Source: Clostridia bacterium (GTDB lineage Bacteria > Bacillota > Clostridia > Oscillospirales > Acutalibacteraceae). Taken from it: a stretch of 62,135 nt of DNA. The notes beneath the pieces are model-generated. The model was not told the DNA's origin. It made no database searches and saw nothing but the letters and a program-made list of their open reading frames with translations. This document shows positions 1 through 8,544 of the stretch, piece by piece; within the stretch, counting starts at the first letter, position 1; each line of letters starts with the position of its first letter. A program made the translations under genes and the position numbers. The stretch lies in the NCBI GenBank assembly GCA_017407645.1, contig JAFQWE010000030.1, forward strand, positions 1-62,135. The letters run 5' to 3'.

Positions 1-4
1 ACTA

Positions 5-113
5 CCAAAGGCTCCCCTTGTCAGGGGAGCTGTCAGCCGAACAGGCTGACTGAGGGGTCGTGTTTCTCTCCCCCAGTCAGCTTCGCTGACAGCCCCCTCG
101 TCAGAGGGGGCCT
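5..113. repeat. Intergenic imperfect palindrome
   Basis: The two halves are approximate reverse complements. The left arm carries GGCTCCCC and CAGCCGAACAGGCTGACTG. The right arm carries CAGTCAGCTTCGCTGACAG and GGGGGCCTTT. Each half also holds its own small hairpins. It contains no gene and lies downstream of the minus-strand GH120 gene, so its RNA could fold and help end that transcript, although no T-run was seen. It resembles the short palindromic repeats common in clostridial intergenic DNA (inference). Confidence 0.6.
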
Positions 114-203
114 TTCCCCTTGCCTACAATTATTTTACAAATTACGCTGCTAATATCTGTAAACACAAGGAGATTTATACTGTATTCCTTATTTTAGATT
201 TTA

Positions 204-2147
204 TCAAAACGACTTTTTCCAAACAACGATTTTTTGTTTTCCTGCTTTCAGCGAGGCAAAGGGACCGGGGATCAAATGATCGGTATGGCAGTTACCGAGA
301 AGGTCCTTGTCAAAATCAATCTCACTGCCATCGGCCGCCTCAAAGGCCTGCGCCGCTATTCTCGGCTCACCTAGTCTTTTGGTGGTAACCGCGTTGCACT
401 TCGCTGTATTAAGCACTTCCGGAACATCAATGGTGAGCGTCCACACACCGTCGCTTTCTGTAACCGCAACGCTTACACCATCTGCCATGGTGGGTGACTT
501 TTCATAAACAGAGGGCGCAGCAAAGCCCGAATATGCATTACCCTCTAGCCAAACGGGCTGAGGAGTCTTGGCAAATGCATACGGTCCGCCCTCATGGTTT
601 GTAGACATACGCATAGCGTATTCGTCAGCAGTTGTAAAGCGGTCGCAATTTTTTGTAAACTGCTCCAAATTCTGTCCGCCATCCGGCCAAAGCCCCGCAA
701 AAATATTGTTATAATAGCGGTCATCACCACCATATATTTCGCTGTACCCTGCCACCTGAGTAGAATGTGGAAAATGATATGGAGTGGATCGATCCAGAAT
801 GCTTCTATCTCTAATCTTACCGCAAAACAGGTTGTGAACGAGAGCGCCACCCTGTGACCAGTTATCAAAGGCGTATTGCGACATAAACACATTATGATCA
901 ATAAGATACGGTCCATGGGTAACCTCTACCATAATATCACGGTTATTGGCGTAATAAATATTGGCGGTTACACGGCAGCCCTGTGCTTGCCAATCAAGCC
1001 AGGTTCCGAGTGTGCAGTTATGAATGTTGTTTCCACAGATAATTGCATCAATGGCACCGTGGAATTTGATTCCACCCATTTCGTGACCCCAAAATTCGTG
1101 TTTAATTCCGATGTTATAAATGTGATTATGCTCAACACGGCTGAAAATACAACCCAAATGTCCAACGATACCGTTCTGTCCACAATCGTGAATCTCATTA
1201 TTGCGCACGATATGTGAGCCTATGGTATCGCGGCTCCACCCCTTTTGCACTGCCAGGAAAACCGCCTCAAGCTGATGGCGATGTCCAGACTTGCGACCAA
1301 ACCTAGTAAATAAATTGTGGCCTGTAGATGCTTCCTTCCCAAGACTTATTCCGCTGCATTTTGCATCGTGTATATCGTTATTTTCAATAATCCAGCCTTT
1401 ACTCCAATGAGGGCCGACCATACCGATCTGATTCGAGGTGGGCGGCGTCCACGGGCATCCTGCCTGTGCAATCTCGAAACCGCGTAAGGTAATATAATTG
1501 ATACCCGTTGCTTTGGGGTAAAAACAGCAGGGACGCACATTTATCTCGATTAATTCATTGTTAGGATCATACTCTTGAAAATTACCAAAAATTGTGGTAA
1601 TACTGTCCTCAACGACAGCATACCATTTGTAAACAGTCAGCTCGGGGCGAAGAATCAGTTCATCCTCTACCCTCCAACTGTTTTGGCAACAAGTAATACG
1701 CTGTGTGTTATCATACAGGTCCTCCATAGACTTTGCCTCAAACATAGAAACACCGTTAATATAAACGTCGCCAAGGTGAACACGGTAGTCTGCGACCGGA
1801 TCTTTAAGCCAGTCGCCCTCTACCTCAAGAGCAAAGGGATTCCAGTCGCCGAACATACTATTCGGCAGTTCTTTTTTCCATACAGTGCCCTCTACCTTTT
1901 GCCAATCGGTAACGATTTCCGAGCCTTTTATAATGGGACGCTCTCCCTCTACCGCTTCATATACAATACGGTTATGTTCACTTGTACCACCGTTTTGTGG
2001 GTCCACCCACTCACGATAGGTGCCGCCAAAGACTTTAACGGTATCGCCCGCTACGGCAATTTTTGCGGCGCGATTGATGGTTTGAAACGGCGTAGCTTTT
2101 GAGCCGTCCGCCTTATCGCTTCCGTTTGTAGAAACATAATAGATCAT
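204..2147 (-). CDS. GH120 family beta-xylosidase
   Basis: A right-handed parallel beta-helix glycoside hydrolase that probably removes xylose from xylo-oligosaccharides. The 647-residue sequence follows the Thermoanaerobacterium XylC type of GH120 almost throughout. The opening is [14 protein letters not shown], then [27 protein letters not shown] and [17 protein letters not shown]. The known GH120 nucleophile and acid/base (Asp382 and Glu405 in XylC, from memory) correspond here to Asp385 in TWLDWQAQG and Glu408 in IMVEVTHGP, with the same 23-residue spacing. No signal peptide is visible, so it should act in the cytoplasm on imported oligosaccharides. Its ATG overlaps the xylA stop codon (ATGA), so translation is probably coupled. 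It is the last gene of the xylBA operon. Confidence 0.93.
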   Translation of the reverse strand: MIYYVSTNGSDKADGSKATPFQTINRAAKIAVAGDTVKVFGGTYREWVDPQNGGTSEHNRIVYEAVEGERPIIKGSEIVTDWQKVEGTVWKKELPNSMFGDWNPFALEVEGDWLKDPVADYRVHLGDVYINGVSMFEAKSMEDLYDNTQRITCCQNSWRVEDELILRPELTVYKWYAVVEDSITTIFGNFQEYDPNNELIEINVRPCCFYPKATGINYITLRGFEIAQAGCPWTPPTSNQIGMVGPHWSKGWIIENNDIHDAKCSGISLGKEASTGHNLFTRFGRKSGHRHQLEAVFLAVQKGWSRDTIGSHIVRNNEIHDCGQNGIVGHLGCIFSRVEHNHIYNIGIKHEFWGHEMGGIKFHGAIDAIICGNNIHNCTLGTWLDWQAQGCRVTANIYYANNRDIMVEVTHGPYLIDHNVFMSQYAFDNWSQGGALVHNLFCGKIRDRSILDRSTPYHFPHSTQVAGYSEIYGGDDRYYNNIFAGLWPDGGQNLEQFTKNCDRFTTADEYAMRMSTNHEGGPYAFAKTPQPVWLEGNAYSGFAAPSVYEKSPTMADGVSVAVTESDGVWTLTIDVPEVLNTAKCNAVTTKRLGEPRIAAQAFEAADGSEIDFDKDLLGNCHTDHLIPGPFASLKAGKQKIVVWKKSF

Positions 2148-3478
2148 TTTACCGCCACCGTTCCACTGAATAGGATCTGATTTACGATGCTCTGCAAATA
2201 TTCTTGTTTACCGCTTGAGGGCAGTGCGGGCGCACCCATATCTTCGGCAATCTTTGCAAGTTCCGAAAGGGTTGTCTTTCCTTCGATTATCTTTTTACCA
2301 ATACCCGATTTAAACGAAGAATATCTTTCTTCTATAAAAGAGTCAATTCTTCCGTCCTCAATTATCTCTGCAGCTTTAATAAGACCGAGCGCAAATGTAT
2401 CCATACCGAGTATAAATGCGTGGAACATATCCTCTACCGTATAACTGGGTCGGCGTGTTTTCGAGTCAAAGTTAAAACCACCTGTCAGTCCGCCTGCCTT
2501 TAAAACTTCATACATACACATCGTTGCATCATATACATTTGAGGGAAACTCATCAGTATCCCAGCCAAGAAGTAAATCGCCCTGATTTGCATCAATTGAT
2601 CCGAGCATACCGTTTATTGCAGAAACCCTCAAATCGTGTTGGAATGTATGTCCCGCAAGAGTTGCGTGGTTTGCTTCGATATTCATCTTGAAGTCTTTAT
2701 CAAGACCATATTGACGCAAAAAGCCTATTGCCGTTGCAGCATCAAAATCATATTGATGTTTCATCGGCTCCTTTGGTTTGGGCTCTATGTAAAAATCACC
2801 CTCAAAACCTATTGAACGGCCATACTCAACCGCCATTTTCATAAGTCTTGCAATATTTTCTTGTTCAAATTTCATATCGGTGTTAAGCAGAGTCTCATAT
2901 CCCTCTCTGCCGCCCCAAAACACGTAACCCTTGCCGCCGAGCTTTACGGTAAGATCAAGCGCCTTTTTAACCTGTGCCGCTGCAAAGCAAAAAACATCGG
3001 CAGAATTCGTAGAGCCTGCACCGTTCATAAAGCGCGGATTTGAGAACATATTAGCGGTACCCCACAGACATTTGATACCGGTAGCATTCATTTTTTCAAG
3101 GATATAGTCTGTAATTTCATCAAGGCGTTTATTTGTTTCATTGATATTATCTGCCTCGGGCACCAAATCTACATCGTGAAAACAAAAATATTCTATGCCG
3201 AGCTTTTGCATAAACTCAAAGCCTGCATCAACCTTGGCTTTTGCATGTTCCATAGTTCCTTTTTCTGTGCCAAAGGATTTGTCAGCGGTATCCCTGCCAA
3301 ACATATCGGTACCTGCGGCACAAAGATTATGCCACCAAGCCATAGCAAACGGCAAATGCTCACACATAGGTTTTCCTAAAATAACTTGATTGGCATTATA
3401 AAATTTAAATGCAAGTGGGTTTTTAGAATCCCTACCCTCATATTGAATTGAGGGGATGTTTTTAAAAATTTCACTCAT
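2144..3478 (-). CDS. xylA: Xylose isomerase, class II
   Basis: Converts D-xylose to D-xylulose in the cytoplasm. The 444 residues are the usual length for a class II enzyme. Visible landmarks are the HDVDL motif with His101 and Asp104, the [12 protein letters not shown] signature with Trp188, EPKPKEP with the metal ligand Glu232 and catalytic Lys234, and [16 protein letters not shown] and DANQGD metal-site segments. The start is preceded by a GTGAGG ribosome site. It lies 10 bases after xylB and overlaps the next gene by four bases, so xylB, xylA and the xylosidase form one operon. Expected to be xylose-induced through the divergent AraC protein (inference). Confidence 0.97.
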   Translation of the reverse strand: MSEIFKNIPSIQYEGRDSKNPLAFKFYNANQVILGKPMCEHLPFAMAWWHNLCAAGTDMFGRDTADKSFGTEKGTMEHAKAKVDAGFEFMQKLGIEYFCFHDVDLVPEADNINETNKRLDEITDYILEKMNATGIKCLWGTANMFSNPRFMNGAGSTNSADVFCFAAAQVKKALDLTVKLGGKGYVFWGGREGYETLLNTDMKFEQENIARLMKMAVEYGRSIGFEGDFYIEPKPKEPMKHQYDFDAATAIGFLRQYGLDKDFKMNIEANHATLAGHTFQHDLRVSAINGMLGSIDANQGDLLLGWDTDEFPSNVYDATMCMYEVLKAGGLTGGFNFDSKTRRPSYTVEDMFHAFILGMDTFALGLIKAAEIIEDGRIDSFIEERYSSFKSGIGKKIIEGKTTLSELAKIAEDMGAPALPSSGKQEYLQSIVNQILFSGTVAVK

Positions 3479-3488
3479 TTTTTTATCC

Positions 3489-4967
3489 TCACTTTATCTT
3501 TTTAAATAGTTCCTTCATTGAAGGATATATTTCTTTGAATTTTTTATACCGTTCTTCATAGCGTACCGAAATATCGGTATTTGGGGTCATCGTCTTCTTT
3601 ACCTTTACAAATTTGTCAGCGCACTCTTTTGGTTTGGCAAATTCCCCGCAACCAACCATCGCAAGCATTGCCGCACCATAACCGGGGCCCTGCTCTGTCT
3701 GCAATAGCAAAACTTCAACATTAAGAATATTGCAGAGAATTTTTTGCCACAGTTCTGATTTTGCACCGCCGCCGCAAAGAGTGCTACTTGTTATATTTAT
3801 ACCTTGTGCTCTTGCAATTTCCACATTGTCTCTTATGGCAAAGGCAACGCCTTCTAAAACAGCTTGAACCATATCTGCACGGGTTGTATTCATACATAAT
3901 CCGACAAAAACACCTCGTGCATCGGTATCGTTTATCGGGCTACGCTCGCCCATAAGGTAGGGGAGGAAAAACACATCGTTTTTGCCAAGGTCGTTATCGG
4001 TTATGCTCTTTTGCTCGGCTGCATAATCTTCAGTTTTTAAGATATCCTCGCAAAACCACTTGTTGCAAGAAGCCGCCGAAAGTATGCAGGCCATAAGATG
4101 ATACTCGCCGCTTGCGTGGCAAAAGGAATGCAAAGCGTTGTTTTGATCAACGGTGAATTCATTGGATGAGATGAATACCGTTCCTGACGTTCCGAGAGAT
4201 ATATTACACTTACCGTCGGTAACGGTGCCTGTGCCAATCGCCGCTGCCGCATTATCTCCTGCACCTGCCACAACCTTTGTGTTTTCGTTAAGCCCAAGTT
4301 GTGATGCCACTTCAGATAACAATGTGCCCACAGCCTCAAAACTCTCAAAAAGCATTGGCATTTGTCCTTCGGCTATACCGCAAATCCTAAGCATCTCATC
4401 AGACCAACATTTGTTTTTAACGTCCAACAAAAGCATACCCGAAGCATCGGAATAATCGGTGCAATGCACACCGGTGAGTTTGTAATTTATATAGTCTTTA
4501 GGAAGCATTATTTTGCATATTTTCGAAAAATTTTCAGGTTCATTATTTTTTAGCCATAAAAGCTTTGGTGCAGTAAAACCCGCAAATGCAATATTTGCCG
4601 TTAAATCCGACAGTTTTTGCTTTCCGATAATGCTGTTAAGATAATCTGTTTCTTTATCTGTTCTGCCGTCATTCCACAGAATCGCGGGACGTATTACGTT
4701 GTCATTTTCATCAAGGACAACCAGTCCGTGCATTTGACCGCCTACGCCGATGCCTGCAATTTCAGCGGGATTGATATCCTGTACGAGCTCATTTACGCCC
4801 GATAAAAACGCATTCCACCAATCCTCAGGATTTTGCTCGCTCCAGGCCGGTCGTGGATACTGAACGGGATATGATTTTGTTGCCATTTTGACAATTTTGC
4901 CGCAACTATCAACCAATAATAACTTTAAAGCCGATGTTCCCAGGTCGGCGCCTATATAATACCTCAT
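3489..4967 (-). CDS. xylB: Xylulokinase (FGGY family)
   Basis: Phosphorylates D-xylulose to xylulose 5-phosphate. The 492-residue protein begins [20 protein letters not shown], the phosphate-binding loop of FGGY kinases. [19 protein letters not shown] followed by ILWNDGRT is typical of xylulokinases, and [13 protein letters not shown] holds the catalytic Asp. An in-frame extension reaches 5087, but the ATG at 4967 has a strong AAAGGAGG site seven bases upstream and gives the standard N-terminus, so I use it. It is the first gene of the operon, directly behind the promoter and repeats at 4989-5056. Confidence 0.95.
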   Translation of the reverse strand: MRYYIGADLGTSALKLLLVDSCGKIVKMATKSYPVQYPRPAWSEQNPEDWWNAFLSGVNELVQDINPAEIAGIGVGGQMHGLVVLDENDNVIRPAILWNDGRTDKETDYLNSIIGKQKLSDLTANIAFAGFTAPKLLWLKNNEPENFSKICKIMLPKDYINYKLTGVHCTDYSDASGMLLLDVKNKCWSDEMLRICGIAEGQMPMLFESFEAVGTLLSEVASQLGLNENTKVVAGAGDNAAAAIGTGTVTDGKCNISLGTSGTVFISSNEFTVDQNNALHSFCHASGEYHLMACILSAASCNKWFCEDILKTEDYAAEQKSITDNDLGKNDVFFLPYLMGERSPINDTDARGVFVGLCMNTTRADMVQAVLEGVAFAIRDNVEIARAQGINITSSTLCGGGAKSELWQKILCNILNVEVLLLQTEQGPGYGAAMLAMVGCGEFAKPKECADKFVKVKKTMTPNTDISVRYEERYKKFKEIYPSMKELFKKIK

Positions 4968-4988
4968 AAGATCCCTCCTTTGATCTTC

Positions 4989-5017
4989 ATTATAGAGGAA
5001 ACAATTTGACTTTTCTC
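4989..5017 (-). promoter_or_regulatory. xylB promoter, activator-type
   Basis: On the minus strand a perfect -10 TATAAT (4994 to 4989) has no good -35: the matching hexamer 17 bases upstream reads GAGAAA. A good -10 with no -35 is usual for promoters that need an activator. The proximal copy of a direct repeat (5003-5014) overlaps this -35 zone. Confidence 0.6.
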
Positions 5018-5056
5018 GCAACAAATTATATAATATATAGACAGAATTTGACTTTT
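5003..5056. promoter_or_regulatory. Putative AraC operator, paired direct repeats
   Basis: The 12-mer AATTTGACTTTT occurs twice in the same orientation, at 5003-5014 and 5045-5056. The start-to-start spacing is 42 bases, four helical turns. One copy overlaps the xylB -35 zone and the araC -35. The other lies between the araC promoter and its gene. AraC-family activators bind direct-repeat half-sites, so this fits xylB activation plus self-repression (inference). Confidence 0.55.
5006..5034 (+). promoter_or_regulatory. Sigma-A promoter of the AraC regulator
   Basis: TTGACT at 5006-5011, 17 bases, then TATAAT at 5029-5034, about 30 bases before the regulator start codon. It is near consensus. 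Its -35 lies inside one copy of the repeated 12-mer, so regulator binding would block it. Confidence 0.75.
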
Positions 5057-5066
5057 GGAGATTATT

Positions 5067-5834
5067 ATGTTTTACGAATTCAATCATTTAGGCTCACCCG
5101 ATTACCTAAAAATAGAGGAAGGGCGAGATTTCAGTTTTCCACCCCATCTGCACCAGTGCTTTGAGATTATCATTCTTCTTTCGGGAGAAATGAGAATAAC
5201 TATTGATAGCAAAAGCTTTGTTATCAAAGAAAAACAAGCAGTTTTTATATTCCCGAATCAAATACACTCTTTAGACTCGACAAAAAGCGAGCACATTCTT
5301 TGCATCTTTTCCCCCCATCTTGTACGAGCCTATGCCACCAAGGTATCTGATAAACGTCCGCAAAACAACAAATTTCAACCGGATGAATACTTGGTAAATG
5401 CTCTTGCGCGTTTAGAAATCACCTCATCCTCTGCCGATAAAAAAGGCGTGTTGTATTCGTTGTGCGGTCAATTTGACAAAACCGCCTCCTATGATAAAAC
5501 ACAATTTGAAAACGAAAATTTATTATATAAGATATTTTCGTTTGTTGAGACAAATTTCAGCAAGGACTGTTCTTTATCGAATCTTTCAAAAGAAACGAGC
5601 TATGACTATTCTTATCTTTCACGCTACTTTAAAAAAGCCACCGGTCTTTCCTTCAATTCTTATGTAATGCATTTTCGGCTTAGCCATGCGTGTTACCTTT
5701 TAGAGAATACCACACTTCCTATCCTCCAATGTGCATATGACAGCGGATTTATTTCGTTACGAAGTTTTAACCGTTGCTTTAAAGAAAACTTTGAAATCAC
5801 ACCTACACAATACAGAAAAAACATAGGTTTATAA
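5067..5834 (+). CDS. AraC-family regulator, probable xylose activator
   Basis: A 255-residue transcription factor. The N-terminal half is a cupin-like sugar-sensing domain with a PPHLHQCFEIIILLSGE segment. The C-terminal 100 residues carry two helix-turn-helix motifs, the first around LSNLSKETSYDYSYLSRYFKKATG and the second ending in the family signature (CAYDSGFISLRSFNRCFKE, then TPTQYRK). The ATG at 5067 has GGAG six bases upstream. An in-frame ATG at 5055 has no such site and was rejected. It is divergent from xylB with 99 bases between starts and probably activates the xylose operon. The ligand is inferred from context only. Confidence 0.9.
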   Translation: MFYEFNHLGSPDYLKIEEGRDFSFPPHLHQCFEIIILLSGEMRITIDSKSFVIKEKQAVFIFPNQIHSLDSTKSEHILCIFSPHLVRAYATKVSDKRPQNNKFQPDEYLVNALARLEITSSSADKKGVLYSLCGQFDKTASYDKTQFENENLLYKIFSFVETNFSKDCSLSNLSKETSYDYSYLSRYFKKATGLSFNSYVMHFRLSHACYLLENTTLPILQCAYDSGFISLRSFNRCFKENFEITPTQYRKNIGL

Positions 5835-5840
5835 CAACAA

Positions 5841-5866
5841 AGCGAGGTGAAATTCACCTCGCTTTT
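5841..5866 (+). terminator. Rho-independent terminator after the AraC gene
   Basis: Stem AGCGAGGTGAA pairing with TTCACCTCGCT, followed by TTTT. It starts six bases after the stop codon. Confidence 0.85.
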
Positions 5867-5943
5867 GCTATGTGTTTTATAGGTGTTGTTATACCACATT
5901 CCTCAATTCTTCTCACAATCCCTGTTGCTTTAATGTATTTTTC

Positions 5944-5981
5944 GTAAAAAATGGGGTGCATCTCCTGAAGATGCACCCCAT
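5944..5981 (-). terminator. Terminator of the zinc-ribbon gene
   Basis: On the minus strand the stem ATGGGGTGCATCT pairs with AGATGCACCCCAT across a short loop, and a run of six T follows. It lies about 70 bases downstream of the zinc-ribbon stop codon. Confidence 0.85.
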
Positions 5982-6051
5982 TAGCATATCAATTTATAAC
6001 AATGGCCTTACCTACAAAGCATACATAGTTAAAAAAATCAATTATGCCTAA

Positions 6052-6333
6052 TTATTCTGCCTGTTCTTTAATAGTGTTGAAGCAGTTGCTGCAATAGATG
6101 GGGCGGTCACCGCTGGGCTGGAAGGGAACCTTTGCCTCGCCACCGCAGTTAGCGCATACGCCTACGAAATACTCTCTGGGACCTCTGCCTGCGTTCTTTC
6201 TTGCATCACGGCAAGCCTTGCAGCGCTGGGGCTCATTCTCGAAGCCTTTTTCTGCATAAAATTCCTGCTCGCCGGCGGTAAATACGAATTCGTTACCGCA
6301 TTCTTTGCATGTAAGGGTCTTGTCTTCAAACAT
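6052..6333 (-). CDS. Small double zinc-ribbon (CxxC) protein
   Basis: A 93-residue protein with four CxxC knuckles: CKEC near residue 9, CKAC near 38, CANC near 60 and CSNC near 81. The first pair resembles the probable zinc-ribbon family found in many Firmicutes (LTCKECGNEFVFTAGEQEFYA). The second pair resembles the CxxC-x20-CxxC small-protein family. Each pair likely holds one zinc ion. The cellular role is not known. GAGG lies nine bases before the ATG. It follows the sigma-factor gene on the same strand, separated by a 106-base spacer that holds a tRNA-like cloverleaf. Confidence 0.88.
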   Translation of the reverse strand: MFEDKTLTCKECGNEFVFTAGEQEFYAEKGFENEPQRCKACRDARKNAGRGPREYFVGVCANCGGEAKVPFQPSGDRPIYCSNCFNTIKEQAE

Positions 6334-6369
6334 TGTTGTTACCTCGCTTGAAATATAAAATTTATTTTG

Positions 6370-6439
6370 CTCCTTGGGGGCGGATTTGCACCACCGTCTT
6401 TGTCAGGATCAACGCTTTGCTGATTAAGCTACCCGGGAG
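6370..6439 (-). ncRNA. tRNA-like cloverleaf, possible tRNA relic
   Basis: Read on the minus strand, this spacer starts immediately after the sigma-factor stop codon. It folds into a closing stem (CTCC, C bulge, GGG pairing with CCC, AA, GGAG), a D-arm-like hairpin (GCTT, 8-base loop, AAGC), a weak anticodon-like hairpin with seven-base loop ATCCTGA (CCT in the anticodon position, T33), and a T-arm-like hairpin (GGTGG, TGCAAAT, CCGCC). About 70 bases in all. The variable region is too short, the acceptor is mismatched and no CCA is encoded, so a working tRNA is unlikely. It could be a decayed tRNA-Arg or a leader structure for the zinc-ribbon gene. Confidence 0.4.
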
Positions 6440-6997
6440 TTATTTAAAACGATTTAATTTGCGCCGCACTCTTGCAAGGGCGTTTTCGACTGCTTTTGCC
6501 GAGCAGTCAAGCCGCTTTGCAATTTCAGCGTAGGAATAGCCACTCATAGTGAGGGACAGCACCTTTTGCTCAAGGGGAGAGGTGCGGTCTTTAATTTCGG
6601 CAAAAATTCTTGACAGTGTGTCGCGCAAAATTGCGGTGTTTTCGGGGTTTTCACCTGCCGACAACTGCTCACCGTCAATGGATACCTTGGCGCTTTCGGG
6701 AATTTGACGCTTGCGCAACGAAAGACGAACGGCATCGGTAATGCGGCGGTCAATGCTAAGGGCGGCAAAGGTGCGGAAGGTTGCGCCGTAAGACCCATCA
6801 AAACTGTCAATGGCGCTTACCAAGCCTATAAAACCCTCTTGACCCAAATCCTCACAGTCAAAAGTGCTTGATTGATGTGAATAAACGGCGGCACGGGCAC
6901 CCACTAAAGAAATGTAGCGCACTACCAATCGGTCACGGGCATCGGTATCACCCGACTGTGCCATAGAACACAACTGTTCATCGGTTACGTTCAGCAC
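6440..6997 (-). CDS. Sigma-70 family factor, SigH (Spo0H)-like
   Basis: A 185-residue RNA polymerase sigma factor. Region 2 reads LVVRYISLVGARAAVY, then CEDLGQEGFIGLVSAIDSF and ATFRTFAALSIDRRITDAVR. Region 4 is the C-terminal LEQKVLSLTMSGYSYAEIAKRLDCSAKAVENALARVRRKL. Layout and length match SigH (Spo0H) of Bacillus, including a Q/R-rich RKRQIP stretch after region 2. The start is GTG at 6997, because GGGAGGGG stands five bases upstream. An in-frame ATG at 7045 has no ribosome site. In spore formers SigH drives early stationary-phase genes, but its role here is inferred. The stop codon abuts the cloverleaf. Confidence 0.88.
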   Translation of the reverse strand: MLNVTDEQLCSMAQSGDTDARDRLVVRYISLVGARAAVYSHQSSTFDCEDLGQEGFIGLVSAIDSFDGSYGATFRTFAALSIDRRITDAVRLSLRKRQIPESAKVSIDGEQLSAGENPENTAILRDTLSRIFAEIKDRTSPLEQKVLSLTMSGYSYAEIAKRLDCSAKAVENALARVRRKLNRFK

Positions 6998-7589
6998 AAA
7001 TACCCCTCCCGATATATACAAACGCCTAATATAAAGTATACACATACAATTTTAATCTATATCGCCTTAAAAGTCAATGAATTTGTGCTTTTCGAATATA
7101 AAATTTTGAATTATGATAAATTAAAGCGTATAAATCTAACAAAATAGACAAAAAACTATCCAAAATGTTAAAAAATCGCACTTTTGTTTATGCATACCGC
7201 ACAAACAAAAAAAGCCTGTTTAACGGCTGTTTTATAAGGCTTCAAACAACTCTGAGGTTATAACTCCTCAAGGATGCTAATAGTCTGTAATGTAGGGTAA
7301 AATGCATTTTTTTGGTGTTGCTATATCCGTATACCTCTTTATTTTTATGCAAATCGCATAAAAGAGTAAATAATTTTAATATAAAAGTATCAAAATATAA
7401 CTTTTGACTTGATTATTTTGGCAGTTTGTATTAGAATTAGAGTGTGAATAGGTGTGGGTTGCATAAATTTACGGCGCAACCTACCTATTATCAAAAGGTT
7501 CCCTGCTGTTTTTTCAGTAGAATTGCCGTTGGGAACAAATCAAATAAGTTTAATTTTAGTCGCTACGGCAGCGGCGTGGAGGTATTGTT
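6998..7589. other. Non-coding spacer between sigma factor and lipoprotein
   Basis: About 590 AT-rich bases with no credible gene. On the minus strand AAGCCT...AGGCTT followed by seven T (7205-7240) looks like a terminator, although no gene is seen before it. On the plus strand a possible promoter (TTGACT 7404-7409, N17, TGTATT 7427-7432) precedes a hairpin at 7447-7489, and a strong GGAGG site at 7578-7582 serves the lipoprotein. Confidence 0.6.
7447..7489 (+). promoter_or_regulatory. Leader hairpin upstream of the lipoprotein
   Basis: AATAGGT and GGTTGC on the left pair with GCAACC and ACCTATT on the right. That gives 13 base pairs with a small internal loop. It lies about 100 bases before the start codon, probably in the 5' untranslated RNA. 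No T-run follows, so it is not a terminator. Function unknown. Confidence 0.45.
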
Positions 7590-8465
7590 ATGAAAAAAGT
7601 TATTGCGTTACTTCTGGCAGTAATTATGGTATGCGGCCTGATGGTTGGTTGCGGCGACAGTAAAGAGCCCGCAGGCAGCGCAGGCGCACCTGTTAAGACC
7701 AGTGGTAAGAAAATCGACCTTAATGTAAAACTTGATACTATCGGTGAAGAGTCAAAGCCTGTTAAGACTGAAGTTCCCGAAGGCAAGGCTCACATCATCA
7801 GCATTGCTCTCGACAAGACTGATCTTTCTATCGCTCTTGGTACCAAGCAGCAGATTACCTATACTGTAAAGCCTGACACTGCTTTTGATAAGAGCGTTTA
7901 TTACGAAAGCCAGAACACCAACATTGCAAAGGTTGACAAGGACGGTTACGTTCTTGGTGTTGGTTGCGGTACAATCGATATCGTTGTTAAGACCAACGAT
8001 CAGGGCTTCAAGCGTGTAGTTACCGTTGTTGTTCATCAGAACGCCGGTGACGATAAGAAGGCTGAGGAAATGCTCAACCTCATTAACAAGGGTCGCGAGG
8101 CTAACAACCAGGCTGCCTTCACATCTGACGACGTAGCTCTTAAGGCTGCTGCAAATCAGCGCGCTCTTGAAGAGGCTGTTGATATGGTTAACAACAAGGC
8201 AAAGGCTATGGACGACAAGCGTACCGACAAGACCACTACAATCTTCGCTGATTACGATATCTTTGTTCGTCAGAATGCCGCTCTTTACGTATGGGGCGAC
8301 TATTCAAAGGATACCAAGAAGGCATACGAAGCACTTGTTAAAAATGAAGACAATGCAAAGGCTCTCGGTATCAAGGGCGGTGAAGTTAACTACGATAATG
8401 TTGCAGTTGGCTACTTTGTATTCAACAACGTAACCTACTGGTGCGTATTGATGGCAACCACCTGA
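7590..8465 (+). CDS. Lipoprotein with Big_2 and CAP-like domains
   Basis: A 291-residue exported lipoprotein. The signal peptide ends in a lipobox with Cys21 (GLMVGC). Residues about 68-150 form a bacterial Ig-like Big_2 domain (ALGTKQQITYTVKPD, then NIAKVDKDGYVLGVGCGTIDIVVKTND). The C-terminal 140 residues look like a divergent CAP/SCP domain: LINKGREANNQ, repeated Ala-rich helix AANQRALEEA, and a closing DNVAVGYFVFNNVTYWCVLM strand, but the usual CAP His/Glu residues are not obvious. Probably membrane-tethered on the outer face. A GGAGG site lies seven bases before ATG. The next gene is its paralogue. Confidence 0.82.
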   Translation: MKKVIALLLAVIMVCGLMVGCGDSKEPAGSAGAPVKTSGKKIDLNVKLDTIGEESKPVKTEVPEGKAHIISIALDKTDLSIALGTKQQITYTVKPDTAFDKSVYYESQNTNIAKVDKDGYVLGVGCGTIDIVVKTNDQGFKRVVTVVVHQNAGDDKKAEEMLNLINKGREANNQAAFTSDDVALKAAANQRALEEAVDMVNNKAKAMDDKRTDKTTTIFADYDIFVRQNAALYVWGDYSKDTKKAYEALVKNEDNAKALGIKGGEVNYDNVAVGYFVFNNVTYWCVLMATT

Positions 8466-8481
8466 TGATTTGCTAATTAGG

Positions 8482-8513
8482 CGGACCGGTGCGATGTCAC
8501 CGGTCCGTTTTTT
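8482..8513 (+). terminator. Terminator between the lipoprotein paralogues
   Basis: CGGACCGGTG pairs with CACCGGTCCG across a 7-base loop and is followed by six T. It separates the paralogues, so the second needs read-through or its own promoter. Confidence 0.9.
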
Positions 8514-8544
8514 AAAACAGCCGCAAGGCTTACGGGGTGAAAAA

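Noticed and set aside
3489..4967. Fuculokinase or other FGGY specificity for the kinase
   Set aside because: [11 protein letters not shown] and operon partners XylA and GH120 identify xylulokinase.
7205..7340. Minus-strand peptide tail ending ...LQTISILEEL before a terminator
   Set aside because: Only about 20 codons are open before an upstream stop. It may be the relic of a lost gene, but this cannot be supported.
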